Positions 1-7,380 of a DNA stretch of 64,000 bases are shown here, piece after piece. The first letter of the stretch is position 1, and each line of letters starts with the position of its first letter. This DNA is from Hymenobacter piscis (lineage in GTDB: Bacteria > Bacteroidota > Bacteroidia > Cytophagales > Hymenobacteraceae). Made by a program: the position numbers and the translations under genes. Where the stretch lies: assembly GCF_018760735.1 (NCBI RefSeq), contig NZ_JAHHZN010000002.1:341019-405018 (forward strand). The letters are read 5' to 3'. Under the pieces are notes generated by a model. That model did not search any database. It had not been told where the DNA came from and saw only the letters and a list, made by a program, of their open reading frames with translations.

Positions 1-119
1 AACGATGAGGGGCCGAAGTACCGGCGCTGCCTTGGCCCTCGCGTGGCCATCAGAAGCCCTGGGCAATCAGAACCGCGCCGGGGTCCGTACCTTTCCCTTC
101 TGAACCTTTAGCCCTTTGC

Positions 120-1091
120 GTGGACCTTTCTTTCTTTACCGATAAACTCACGGCCGGCCTCGTGGGCCTGCGCTACGGCGAGCAGCCGGAGAGCCTCTAC
201 GAACCCATCCGCTACATCATGCGCCTCGGCGGCAAGCGCATCCGGCCCGTGCTCACGCTGCTGGGCGCCCACCTCTTCACCGAGGAACTCGACGCCGTGG
301 TGAAGCCCGCCCTGGCCACCGAGGTTTTCCACAACTTCACCTTGCTCCACGACGACCTGATGGACCAGGCCCCCCTGCGCCGGGGCCAGCCCACGGTGCA
401 CGAAAAGTGGAACCCCAACGTGGCCATCCTGAGCGGCGACGTGATGCTGGTGCGGGCCTACGAGCTGCTGCTGGACGTGCCCGCGCCCCTGCTGGCTCCG
501 GTGCTGCGCCGCTTCTCCCAAACCGCCGCCGAGGTCTGCGAGGGCCAGCAGTGGGACATGGACTTCGAAACCCAGTCCGACGTGAGCATTGCTCAGTACC
601 TGGACATGATCCGGCTGAAAACGGCCGTGCTGCTGGGCTTCGCTCTGGAGCTGGGCGCCCTTCTCGGGGGCGCATCGGAGGCTGATGCCGACCACCTGCG
701 CCAGTTCGGGGTGGGCATCGGGCTGGCCTTCCAGCTCCGCGACGACCTGCTGGACGTGTACGGCGACGCGGCCACCTTCGGCAAGCGCGTGGGCGGCGAC
801 ATTCTCTCCGACAAAAAAACCTACCTGCTGCTCACGGCCCAGGCCCAGGCCGGCCCCGCCCAGCGCGCCGTGCTGGCCCGCCACATCGGCCAGCCCGTCG
901 CGGACGAGGAGGCTAAGGTAGCCGCCGTCCGCGCCGTCTACGACGAGCTCAATATCCGCCCCCAGACGGAAGCGCTCATCAACGACTACTTCCTCGATGC
1001 CCTGCAGCACCTGGAGCGCCTAGCGGCCCCCGAAACGCGCAAAAAGCCCCTGCACCAACTGGCTCTGCAACTCCTGGAGCGCGAGCAGTAG
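120..1091 (+). CDS. Polyprenyl synthetase family protein (short-chain isoprenyl diphosphate synthase, probably GGPP/FPP type)
   Basis: The product condenses isopentenyl diphosphate onto an allylic diphosphate in the cytoplasm. The 323-residue protein has both Asp-rich magnesium sites: DDLMD at residues 78-82 and DDLLD at 208-212, with GGKRIRP near residues 37-43. The start is GTG at 120, giving MDLSFF; no ATG lies close by. The first Asp motif has no two-residue insertion, and a Phe sits five residues before it (F73). In archaeal-type GGPP synthases an aromatic residue there stops elongation near C20, so I lean towards GGPP rather than a long quinone side chain. That remains an inference. A near-consensus -7 box (TACCTTTC) lies at 88-95. 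The window also has a PcrB prenyltransferase at 44254-45093 that could use GGPP. Confidence 0.92.
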   Translation: MDLSFFTDKLTAGLVGLRYGEQPESLYEPIRYIMRLGGKRIRPVLTLLGAHLFTEELDAVVKPALATEVFHNFTLLHDDLMDQAPLRRGQPTVHEKWNPNVAILSGDVMLVRAYELLLDVPAPLLAPVLRRFSQTAAEVCEGQQWDMDFETQSDVSIAQYLDMIRLKTAVLLGFALELGALLGGASEADADHLRQFGVGIGLAFQLRDDLLDVYGDAATFGKRVGGDILSDKKTYLLLTAQAQAGPAQRAVLARHIGQPVADEEAKVAAVRAVYDELNIRPQTEALINDYFLDALQHLERLAAPETRKKPLHQLALQLLEREQ

Positions 1092-1245
1092 CCGCGTGCT
1101 TTCCCGGAGCGCGGAAGCCGGTTTCAGGGCGGACATCGGGCGTATCCCGTCGTCTTGTTCCGGCCGGTACCTACCGGGCTGGTTGCGCACCTGCTTTTCG
1201 CGCTCCAAGTGCCTCCTCATATTCTCTCTCATCCTCATCTGTCGC

Positions 1246-1875
1246 ATGGAATTATCCGCCACGCTCATCCTGGCCGTCCTCACGGCGGGCATCTCGTTTT
1301 ACGCCTGGTCGAACCCTGAATTCCTGGAAAGCTGGATTCTGGAGCCCGCCCGCATGAAGCGCCACAACGAGTGGTACCGCTTCCTCACCTCCGGCTTCCT
1401 GCACGCCGACATCGGCCACCTGCTGTTCAACATGCTCGCCTTTTACTCCTTCAGCCGGCTGGTGGAAGGGGTATTTCAGGAAGTATTCGGCCCCACCAGT
1501 GGGCTGCTCTGCTTCCTGCTGCTCTACCTGGGCGGCATTGTGGTGTCGGATATCCCCACCTACCTGCGCCACCGCCACGACCCCGGCTACCGCAGCCTCG
1601 GAGCCTCGGGCGGGGTGGCTTCGGTCATTTTCTCGGCCATCCTGTTCGACCCGGTCGCCGGCCTCTACATCTTCCCGCTGCCGATAGCTATTCCCGGCTT
1701 CATCTTCGGCTTCCTGTACCTGGCCTATTCCTACTACATGAGCCGGCGCCGCGGCGACAATATCAACCACGACGCCCACTTTTACGGGGCACTTTACGGT
1801 ATCGTGCTGACACTCATTCTGATACCCCGGGCTGCAGGCATTTTCTGGGAACAATTGCAGGGTTATATATCGTAA
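1246..1875 (+). CDS. Rhomboid family intramembrane serine protease
   Basis: Rhomboids cleave transmembrane segments of other membrane proteins inside the lipid bilayer. The 209-residue protein has several hydrophobic segments and the family hallmarks: H-L-L-F-N in an early helix (residues 58-62), the catalytic serine in GASG (S121), and a catalytic histidine in the last helices (H178 in NHDAHFYG). It is close to a minimal six-helix rhomboid. I start at ATG 1246. The frame is open further upstream to 1096, but that extension reads as arginine/cysteine-rich non-signal sequence. No substrate is indicated by the neighbours. Confidence 0.9.
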   Translation: MELSATLILAVLTAGISFYAWSNPEFLESWILEPARMKRHNEWYRFLTSGFLHADIGHLLFNMLAFYSFSRLVEGVFQEVFGPTSGLLCFLLLYLGGIVVSDIPTYLRHRHDPGYRSLGASGGVASVIFSAILFDPVAGLYIFPLPIAIPGFIFGFLYLAYSYYMSRRRGDNINHDAHFYGALYGIVLTLILIPRAAGIFWEQLQGYIS

Positions 1876-1990
1876 GTGTATGATTATTAATATTTTAAAA
1901 CATAAATAGTGCTCTGCCAATATCCATTTCAGGTCTGGTGCGTAAAGGGCTGCATAATCTCTCTCCCTAATCACTCAACCTCCCTACACC

Positions 1991-2266
1991 ATGCATCACC
2001 TGCGTACCCTTACCCAACGCCTGCCCGCCTTTTCGCTTTTGCTTTCGATGGCGGTAGCCACCCTGCTCACCTCCTGCAATGGCCGTAAGGCTGACGGCTC
2101 GCTCACTATTTTTGGGGTGATTTACATACTGCTGGCCATTGCCGCCTTCCTGAGCCTGATCAAGCAGGACTGGTCGATTGGTAAGAAAATCATCTGGGGC
2201 CTGATCATTTGGTTCTTCCCCTTCGGTGGTTCCATCATTTATTTCCTGTTCTCCGGCCGTAAATAA
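1991..2266 (+). CDS. Small lipoprotein/membrane protein with a PLD nuclease N-terminal-like (PLDc_N) segment
   Basis: This 91-residue protein starts with a signal sequence ending in LLTSC, so Cys29 could be lipidated. Two hydrophobic segments follow, at about residues 39-55 and 65-86. The second ends in a Gly-Gly-Ser-aromatic-Tyr pattern (FPFGGSIIYFLFSGRK), typical of the short PLDc_N domain found alone in many Bacteroidota proteins. No enzymatic residues are visible and I do not assign a function. The gene is preceded by an AT-rich 115-bp gap and followed by a bidirectional terminator. Confidence 0.75.
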   Translation: MHHLRTLTQRLPAFSLLLSMAVATLLTSCNGRKADGSLTIFGVIYILLAIAAFLSLIKQDWSIGKKIIWGLIIWFFPFGGSIIYFLFSGRK

Positions 2267-2282
2267 CCGGGGCTGAAGGCAT

Positions 2283-2322
2283 AAAAAAGGACGCCCGGGC
2301 AACTGCCCGGGCGTCCTTTTTT
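2283..2322. terminator. Bidirectional intrinsic terminator
   Basis: A 12-bp perfect stem (2289-2300 with 2305-2316, GGACGCCCGGGC arm) closes a 4-nt loop. It has an A-tract before and a T-tract after it, so it can end transcription from both convergent genes at 2266 and 2347. Confidence 0.9.
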
Positions 2323-2346
2323 ATGTTCCGGATTGGTTGTTGGGTC

Positions 2347-2958
2347 TTATCGGCCGCCTACCAGCCGGCGCTTTTCCATGCGGGCCACATGCTGCAGAAT
2401 GGCGCCGGTATTCGTGATTTCGGTGGCCTGCCAGTGGCTGCCCTGGTCGCGCATCTTCACCTCCAGCACCAGCGTGGTATCGTAGCGGGGCTGCGTAAAC
2501 TCCAGGCCCACCAGAGCCTGCTCGCCTTCCTCGCGGGTGTAGGCCACGCCCTTGAACTGGCTGCCTTCGCCCACCACCTTACCGGCCAGTCCCAGCACCG
2601 AAACGTTCACCAGTTGCCTGGGAGCTGCCGCGGCTTCGGCCGAACCCGTTTCCACATAGCGCTTCACTTCCCGGCGGGCTGCCTGGGCCAGCTGGGGCTT
2701 GAGGAGGCTCAAGGCGCCCGTCATGGCCAGGCCCCCGGGATTAAGTACGCCCAGGGCCGCGCCCTGGCTGGTCACATCGTTTACTAGGCCGGTAGTGATG
2801 CTATTAATATCTACGTAGTGCTCGAAGGCCGCCACGTCGTGGTCGTTGAGGGCTTTGTAGGCCTGCATGAGCGAGTATTCGGGCGTGGTGCGCAGGTGAT
2901 AGAAATAGGCGCCGGCTGCTACGGCCAGCAGCAGGAGCACGAAAAGGATTTTCTTCAT
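2347..2958 (-). CDS. DUF2939 domain-containing protein
   Basis: The 203-residue protein begins with a single N-terminal membrane anchor (MKKILFVLLLLAVAAGAYFY), followed by a motif typical of DUF2939: PEYSLMQAYKALNDHDVAAFEHYVD, in which paired residues are predicted to be spent or used in sequence. The rest is probably periplasmic or outer-leaflet facing. I start at ATG 2958; the open frame continues far upstream but runs antisense through the glycerophosphodiesterase. The biochemical function of the family is unknown. It converges on the small lipoprotein and diverges from the gene at 3100. Confidence 0.8.
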   Translation of the reverse strand: MKKILFVLLLLAVAAGAYFYHLRTTPEYSLMQAYKALNDHDVAAFEHYVDINSITTGLVNDVTSQGAALGVLNPGGLAMTGALSLLKPQLAQAARREVKRYVETGSAEAAAAPRQLVNVSVLGLAGKVVGEGSQFKGVAYTREEGEQALVGLEFTQPRYDTTLVLEVKMRDQGSHWQATEITNTGAILQHVARMEKRRLVGGR

Positions 2959-3099
2959 GGACTCAAACAAGAGAGGTAAAAAAAGGGAATGCCTAAAGAC
3001 TAGGTGCAGAATAGTACGCCGATTTTGGGGCCTTGTTCGAGGAGTCTGCGTAAGGTAGAACGGTTGTTTCTCCTTCACCTTTTTCCTGCTTTTGAGGCT

Positions 3100-3945
3100 A
3101 TGTCGTTCCCGCCTGTTTACCGTTTTCCGGAAGTGCACGGCCACCGGGGCTGCCGGGGGCTGCTGCCCGAAAACACGTTGCCCGCCTTTCGCGAAGCCCT
3201 GCGGCTGGGGGTAGATGTAGTGGAGCTGGACGTGGTGATTTCCGCCGATCAGCAGGTAGTGGTGTCTCACGAGCCGTGGATGTCGGCCACCATCTGCCGC
3301 ACGCCGGCGGGGTTGCCCATTGTCCCCGCGGAGCAGCGGCAGCACAACCTCTACGAGCTGTCCTACGCCCACATCCGGGAGTACGACTGCGGCCTCACGC
3401 GCCATCCCGGCTACCCGCAGCAGCAGCCCGTGCCCGCCTTCAAACCCCTGCTCCGGGAGGTAGTGGCGGAGCTGGAAAATCTGGCCCGGGCACTGGGGCG
3501 CGCGCCCGTGGGCTACAGCATTGAAATCAAAAGTGGGGTGGGGGAGGAGCCTCGGTTCCAGCCGGCACCGGCCCGGTTTCTGGAGCTGGTGCTGGCCGAG
3601 CTCCGGGCTCTGCACATCCTGCCGCGCACCACCCTGCTGAGCTTCGATAAGCGCATCCTGCAACTGGCTCGGCCGGCGTTGCCCACGCTGCCCCTGTGCC
3701 TGTTGGTGGAGGATGCCGAGCCGGTATCCGCTCACCTGAACGCCCTGGGTTTTCGCCCGGAAGTCCTGGGCCCGGACTTCCGTTTGCTTACGCCCATGCT
3801 GGCCGCGGAGCTGCGGGAGCAGTCTATAAAACTCGTGCCCTGGACGGTGAACGAAGTACCGGACCTACGCCGTATGCTGGCCCTGCAGCCCTGGGGTATT
3901 ACCACCGATTACCCCGACCGGCTGCTGGCGCTGCGCGGTTTTTGA
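3100..3945 (+). CDS. Glycerophosphodiester phosphodiesterase family protein
   Basis: The enzyme hydrolyses glycerophosphodiesters from deacylated phospholipids to glycerol-3-phosphate and an alcohol. The 281-residue protein has the GDPD signature at the N-terminus: HRG at 15-17, PENT at 23-26, E-L-D at 42-44 and catalytic-type H57 in VSHEP. IEIKS near the middle is the usual third metal-binding element, and VNE and T-DYP close the TIM barrel. No signal peptide is seen from this start, so it is probably cytoplasmic. I chose ATG 3100 because the extra 32 codons upstream lack conserved features. Confidence 0.9.
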   Translation: MSFPPVYRFPEVHGHRGCRGLLPENTLPAFREALRLGVDVVELDVVISADQQVVVSHEPWMSATICRTPAGLPIVPAEQRQHNLYELSYAHIREYDCGLTRHPGYPQQQPVPAFKPLLREVVAELENLARALGRAPVGYSIEIKSGVGEEPRFQPAPARFLELVLAELRALHILPRTTLLSFDKRILQLARPALPTLPLCLLVEDAEPVSAHLNALGFRPEVLGPDFRLLTPMLAAELREQSIKLVPWTVNEVPDLRRMLALQPWGITTDYPDRLLALRGF

Positions 3946-3979
3946 ACTACCCTTCCGGACAAGGATCTGTATCACCGGC

Positions 3980-4452
3980 TGTAACGAGATGAACATGATG
4001 TAACGATTGGCGTGGCACCTGTAACAGGTGTAAAAGTGTAACGAGTACTTCGGTTGTGTTACAATTGCGCTGTATCATCTTTTGTATTACACCGTTCATG
4101 TTGCTGTATCGTTTGGTTACAACGGACACATTTAGGATATTTACCTATTCACCATTCGTTACACCCGGTCACCATGATACACCAAGGCGAAATACTGCAG
4201 GATGCTATTAAAAACAGCGGGATTTCGATTACACACTTGGTAGAGGAACTCGGTATTACACGCCCTACTATTTATCGTAAATTCAAGGATGTATCACTGG
4301 ATTACAGCTTTGTTACAAGGGTGGGTGAAATTATCGGACACGACTTTAGTAATGATTTTACACCGTCCGGCGATACAGGTGTAACATCGAATAATGTAAC
4401 TGTAACAAAACAACTTGCTGTAACGTCTGATACACCTGCTGTTTCGCGTAAC
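3980..4452. repeat. TGTAA/TTACA word array spanning the promoter and body of the HTH gene
   Basis: I count nine TGTAA (3980, 3999, 4020, 4029, 4037, 4380, 4395, 4401, 4419) and nine TTACA (4059, 4087, 4117, 4159, 4229, 4256, 4302, 4313, 4358), plus a related GTAAC at 4448. A 15-bp near-perfect palindrome, CACCTGTAACAGGTG, lies at 4016-4030. The words occupy both the leader and the coding region, where they encode a Thr/Val-rich linker. They are probable binding sites for a regulator, perhaps the encoded HTH protein itself. Confidence 0.6.
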
Positions 4453-4572
4453 ACTGCTGTAGCGCCGATGGAAGCGGATAGTTTAAAACAGCTGATGACG
4501 CTGCAGCAGAAGTATATTTCCCTGCTCGAAGCCTATAATGAGTTGCTGTTAAAGGTGTACGGGCCGAAGTAA
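4174..4572 (+). CDS. Helix-turn-helix DNA-binding protein, probable autoregulator
   Basis: This 132-residue protein opens with a helix-turn-helix: residues 17-39, ISITHLVEELGITRPTIYRK, where T29-R35 would be the recognition helix. The Thr/Val/Asn-rich linker at about residues 66-95 is encoded largely by repeated GTAACA words, and a C-terminal amphipathic helix at 102-130 could dimerise. I start at ATG 4174, since the HTH begins shortly after it. The gene and its leader are visibly AT-rich against GC-rich surroundings and are saturated with TGTAA/TTACA words. A parS-like site follows the stop codon by eight bases. The family is close to XRE/phage-type regulators, but the true target is unknown. 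Confidence 0.75.
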   Translation: MIHQGEILQDAIKNSGISITHLVEELGITRPTIYRKFKDVSLDYSFVTRVGEIIGHDFSNDFTPSGDTGVTSNNVTVTKQLAVTSDTPAVSRNTAVAPMEADSLKQLMTLQQKYISLLEAYNELLLKVYGPK

Positions 4573-4579
4573 AGGCTTG

Positions 4580-4595
4580 TGTTCCACGTGAAACA
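4580..4595. other. parS-like ParB binding site (centromere)
   Basis: TGTTCCACGTGAAACA matches the 16-bp ParB site consensus TGTTNCACGTGAAACA at every defined position. It is intergenic, eight bases after the HTH gene stop. parS sites cluster near chromosomal replication origins, and recF and dciA lie 1.2-2.7 kb away, which fits. I found no second perfect copy in this window by eye. Confidence 0.8.
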
Positions 4596-4809
4596 TATCT
4601 GTTCGGCGGGTCTTTGGTCTATGATACGCCGGAGTTGACCAGGGCCCGTCCGGTCCGTCCGGGGAGGCAATACCGGGCTGATACAGGGACGTGAGCGGTG
4701 GTAATGACCGGACACCACAGCCGGCCTGGAAGTCTGGATCAAGGGTGGAGATGGACGCTGTAAAGCGGGGCTTTATCTTGCGGCAACTAACCGACATTAC
4801 TGCTCTCAC

Positions 4810-5373
4810 ATGTCCGCTTCCCAGCTGCCCGACTACCGTCCCGTCTCCTACTCCCGCGTCACGCTCACCGAACTGATGATTCCCTCGTACGCCAACTTCG
4901 GCGGCAAAATTCACGGCGGCATTTTGCTCTCCCTCATGGATAAGGTGGCCTACGCCGCGGCCTCCAAACACGCCGGTAACTACTGCGTGACGGTGAGCGT
5001 GGACGGGGTGAATTTTCTGCAGCCGGTAGAAGTTGGGGAGCTGGTTTCCCTGCTGGCCTCGGTGAACTACGTGGGGCGGACCTCGGTGCTGGTAGGCATC
5101 AAGGTGACGGCCGAAGACGTGCGCACCGGAACTGTGAAACACACCAACACCTGCTACTTCACCATGGTCGCCAAAGACGACGCCGGCAAGCCCACACCGG
5201 TACCCGGCCTGCTGCTGGAAACCCGCGACGATACCCGCCGCTTTCAGGAGGCCATCAAGCGCCGGGAGTTCAAGGGGCGCTACCACCAGGAGTTCGATAA
5301 TGCCCGTACCATCCTGGCGGTGGAGCAGCAACTGCACCTGCTGGAAAACGAGCGGTGCCAGTTGGCCTATTAA
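4810..5373 (+). CDS. Acyl-CoA thioesterase, hotdog fold
   Basis: The enzyme would hydrolyse acyl-CoA thioesters in the cytoplasm. The 187-residue protein carries one hotdog domain: NFGGKIHGGILLSLMD (about residues 29-44) is the central helix segment, with D44 in the usual catalytic position. It is followed by VTVSVDGVNFLQPVEVGE, the conserved second strand region of the YciA/BFIT-type family. The C-terminal 50 residues are charged and helical. ATG 4810 is the first in-frame start. The 237 bp upstream hold parS and no other clear signal. Confidence 0.88.
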   Translation: MSASQLPDYRPVSYSRVTLTELMIPSYANFGGKIHGGILLSLMDKVAYAAASKHAGNYCVTVSVDGVNFLQPVEVGELVSLLASVNYVGRTSVLVGIKVTAEDVRTGTVKHTNTCYFTMVAKDDAGKPTPVPGLLLETRDDTRRFQEAIKRREFKGRYHQEFDNARTILAVEQQLHLLENERCQLAY

Positions 5374-5813
5374 GGTCCGGAGGCTGCTCCGCACTCACCC
5401 TTCATTTAGGTCAGGCGGGGGAAGTGAATGCGTGAGGAGGAAGCACCCACGCAACGCGGCGCCATCGTGCTGCCGGCCGCAGTACCCTCCTGCAATCTGG
5501 TTAAGAGGAGCCGGCCGGGCTGGTTGCCTGGTGAGGTACCCAAAGGATTGCTGAGTCGCACACTTACTGGGTAGCCGCAGTTACCCGGAACGCGGCCAGT
5601 TCAGGGTTGCCGCCGCAGGTCGGGAGTGGTCTGCCGGGGTGCTGGGCTATGGCCCGTCGTTGCCGATGTTGTTCGACTGGGTTGCTCAATTACAAACCCT
5701 GGACAACCAGGATACAGCCCGCCCGATAGGGGAGGGGCGGCGGCAAAGGCCCAATAGCCGGGCGGCGGGTTGGGGCAACAGATCGGCCGACAAGAGTAGC
5801 CAGCGGAATGGCC
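5374..5813. other. Gene-free stretch between convergent thioesterase and dciA genes
   Basis: The 440 bp are GC-rich and hold only short open frames without family resemblance or good start context. I see no DnaA-box cluster, no AT-rich unwinding element, no strong terminator hairpin and no recognisable RNA. It is the only convergent gene junction in the window without an obvious hairpin. It could be the remnant of a decayed gene. Confidence 0.5.
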
Positions 5814-6137
5814 TTAGAGAAAGACCACTTCCTTGATGACATCTTCACCGACTTCGGCGTTGATGTTGGCCAGCACCTGGGTCTTGGCCATCACCAGCTC
5901 GTGCTTGAGCGGGGCCGAAGACAGGCGCACGAAAAGCTTATGGTTGCTCACGTAAATCTGCTGGGTTTTCATGGCTACGGCCTTGCCCATGATCCGTTCC
6001 CAGCTGGCCACCACCGTTACCTCGTTGAGCTTCCCTTGGAGGCGGTAAACCCGTAGCAGAGCCGTGATGCCATCCTTGAGCGGCACGACATCTGACTTAC
6101 GGGAAGTTTCAGACGAGTAAGGTTTTTTGGTGGTCAT
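5814..6137 (-). CDS. dciA: DUF721 protein, DciA-type replicative helicase operator
   Basis: DciA proteins load or operate the DnaB helicase in bacteria that lack DnaC/DnaI. The 107-residue protein is essentially one DUF721 domain: an N-terminal basic tail, then LKDGITALLRVYRLQGKLNEVTVVASWERIMGKAVA and a KH-like core ending in VLANINAEVGEDVIKEVVF. The W-E-x-I-x-G motif is the family hallmark. It lies 62 bp downstream of recF on the same strand, the usual Bacteroidota arrangement, so the two are probably co-transcribed. The gene symbol rests on family and context, not on tests in this organism. Confidence 0.85.
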   Translation of the reverse strand: MTTKKPYSSETSRKSDVVPLKDGITALLRVYRLQGKLNEVTVVASWERIMGKAVAMKTQQIYVSNHKLFVRLSSAPLKHELVMAKTQVLANINAEVGEDVIKEVVFL

Positions 6138-6199
6138 TGCAGTAATTAACGCGCGAACCAGACTACCGGCCCAGCCCGTAAAGGTACCGCCCCCGCCGC

Positions 6200-7312
6200 C
6201 TAAAGCCGCGTGACTACGCCCGATTGCACCCGGAACCGGCGGATATCTTCCGAGAGGTTGGCCAGCACCCGGTCGGTGCGTTCGAGGTGGGTATCGGTCA
6301 GGAAAATCTGGCCGAAGGTGTGGTTGGCTACCAGCTGCATGAGCCGGGTGATGCGCTTCTCATCCAAGCGGTCGAAGATGTCGTCGAGCAGGAGCAGGGG
6401 CTTCTGCTGCTTGCGCTGGGCCAGCACCTCGAACTGGGCCAGCTTGAGGGCAATGGCAAACGACTTTTGCTGGCCCTGGGAACCGTAGCCTTTCACGGGC
6501 AGCTCATCCATCAAAAAGGTGAAGTCGTCGCGGTGGGGGCCCACGGTGGTGCGCTGCAGGCTCAGGTCGCGGCGCTCCTGCAGGCGCAGCAGTTTCAGGA
6601 AGTCGGCCCCGGGCAGCTCACTTTTATAGGTAAGCGTCACGACTTCCTGGCCGTCGGCGAGCTGGGCGTAGTGGCGCTGGAACACGGGCTCGAACTCGGT
6701 CAGGAATTCCTGGCGCCGCCGCACCAGCTCCTCGCCCGCCGGGGCCAGCTGCTCGTCCAGCACCAGCAGGTAGTCACGGTCGTAGCCAGCCTGGCGGTCG
6801 GTGGCCAGCTTGAGCAGGGAGTTGCGCTGCTTGAGCAGCTGGGTGTAGCGGATGAGCTGCTCGAGGTAGGCGTGGTCGAGCTGGGACATCAGACTGTCGA
6901 AGTACTTACGCCGCTCCTCGCTGCCCTGCCGGATCAGGTCGGTATCGTAGGGCGAGATGAGCACCACCGGATAGCGCCCGATGTGGTCGGACACCCGCTC
7001 GTAGGCCTGCTTGTTGTGGGTCACCGTTTTCTTCTGCCCCAGGCGCAGGCTGCACTGAATGGTTTCGGCCGGCTCGTCGCCGAGGCCCTGGAAGCGGCCC
7101 CGGGTCACGAAGAACTCCTCCCCCTGCTTGATGCTCTGGGTGTCGGAAACGGTGAAGGCGCTTTTGGTCAGGGAGAGGTAGTGAATGGCATCCAGCAGAT
7201 TAGTCTTGCCGCTGCCGTTATCACCGATGAAGCAATTGATGTGGGGAGAGAAGGATAACTGCGCTTCTTCGTAATTCTTGAAGAATAGCAGATGGAGGCT
7301 TTCAAGGTTCAT
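6200..7312 (-). CDS. recF: DNA replication and repair protein RecF
   Basis: RecF is an SMC-like ATPase that acts with RecO and RecR to load RecA at gapped DNA. The 370-residue protein has Walker A GDNGSGKT at residues 30-37, a signature region YGSQGQQKSFAIALKLAQF and Walker B PLLLLDDIFDRLD near the C-terminus. The start is ATG 7312 (MNLESLHLLFFKNYE); the open frame extends further but runs into the divergent pdhA leader. Length is normal for the family. It is followed by dciA and diverges from pdhA. Confidence 0.95.
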   Translation of the reverse strand: MNLESLHLLFFKNYEEAQLSFSPHINCFIGDNGSGKTNLLDAIHYLSLTKSAFTVSDTQSIKQGEEFFVTRGRFQGLGDEPAETIQCSLRLGQKKTVTHNKQAYERVSDHIGRYPVVLISPYDTDLIRQGSEERRKYFDSLMSQLDHAYLEQLIRYTQLLKQRNSLLKLATDRQAGYDRDYLLVLDEQLAPAGEELVRRRQEFLTEFEPVFQRHYAQLADGQEVVTLTYKSELPGADFLKLLRLQERRDLSLQRTTVGPHRDDFTFLMDELPVKGYGSQGQQKSFAIALKLAQFEVLAQRKQQKPLLLLDDIFDRLDEKRITRLMQLVANHTFGQIFLTDTHLERTDRVLANLSEDIRRFRVQSGVVTRL

Positions 7313-7320
7313 GCTTGGGG

Positions 7321-7351
7321 TTCGGAATTGCAATCCTTTTACGTACTTTCG
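7321..7351 (+). promoter_or_regulatory. Probable promoter of pdhA
   Basis: TTCG at 7321-7324, 19 bases, then TACTTTCG at 7344-7351. Each element differs by one base from the Bacteroidota consensus TTTG-N19-21-TAnnTTTG. It lies 30 bases before the pdhA start codon. Confidence 0.5.
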
Positions 7352-7380
7352 CCTCCCAAACGCGAACAATCGAAAGCAAG

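Noticed and set aside
5374..5813. Replication origin (oriC) in the gap near recF and dciA
   Set aside because: No DnaA-box cluster and no AT-rich unwinding region; only the nearby parS and gene content suggest origin proximity.
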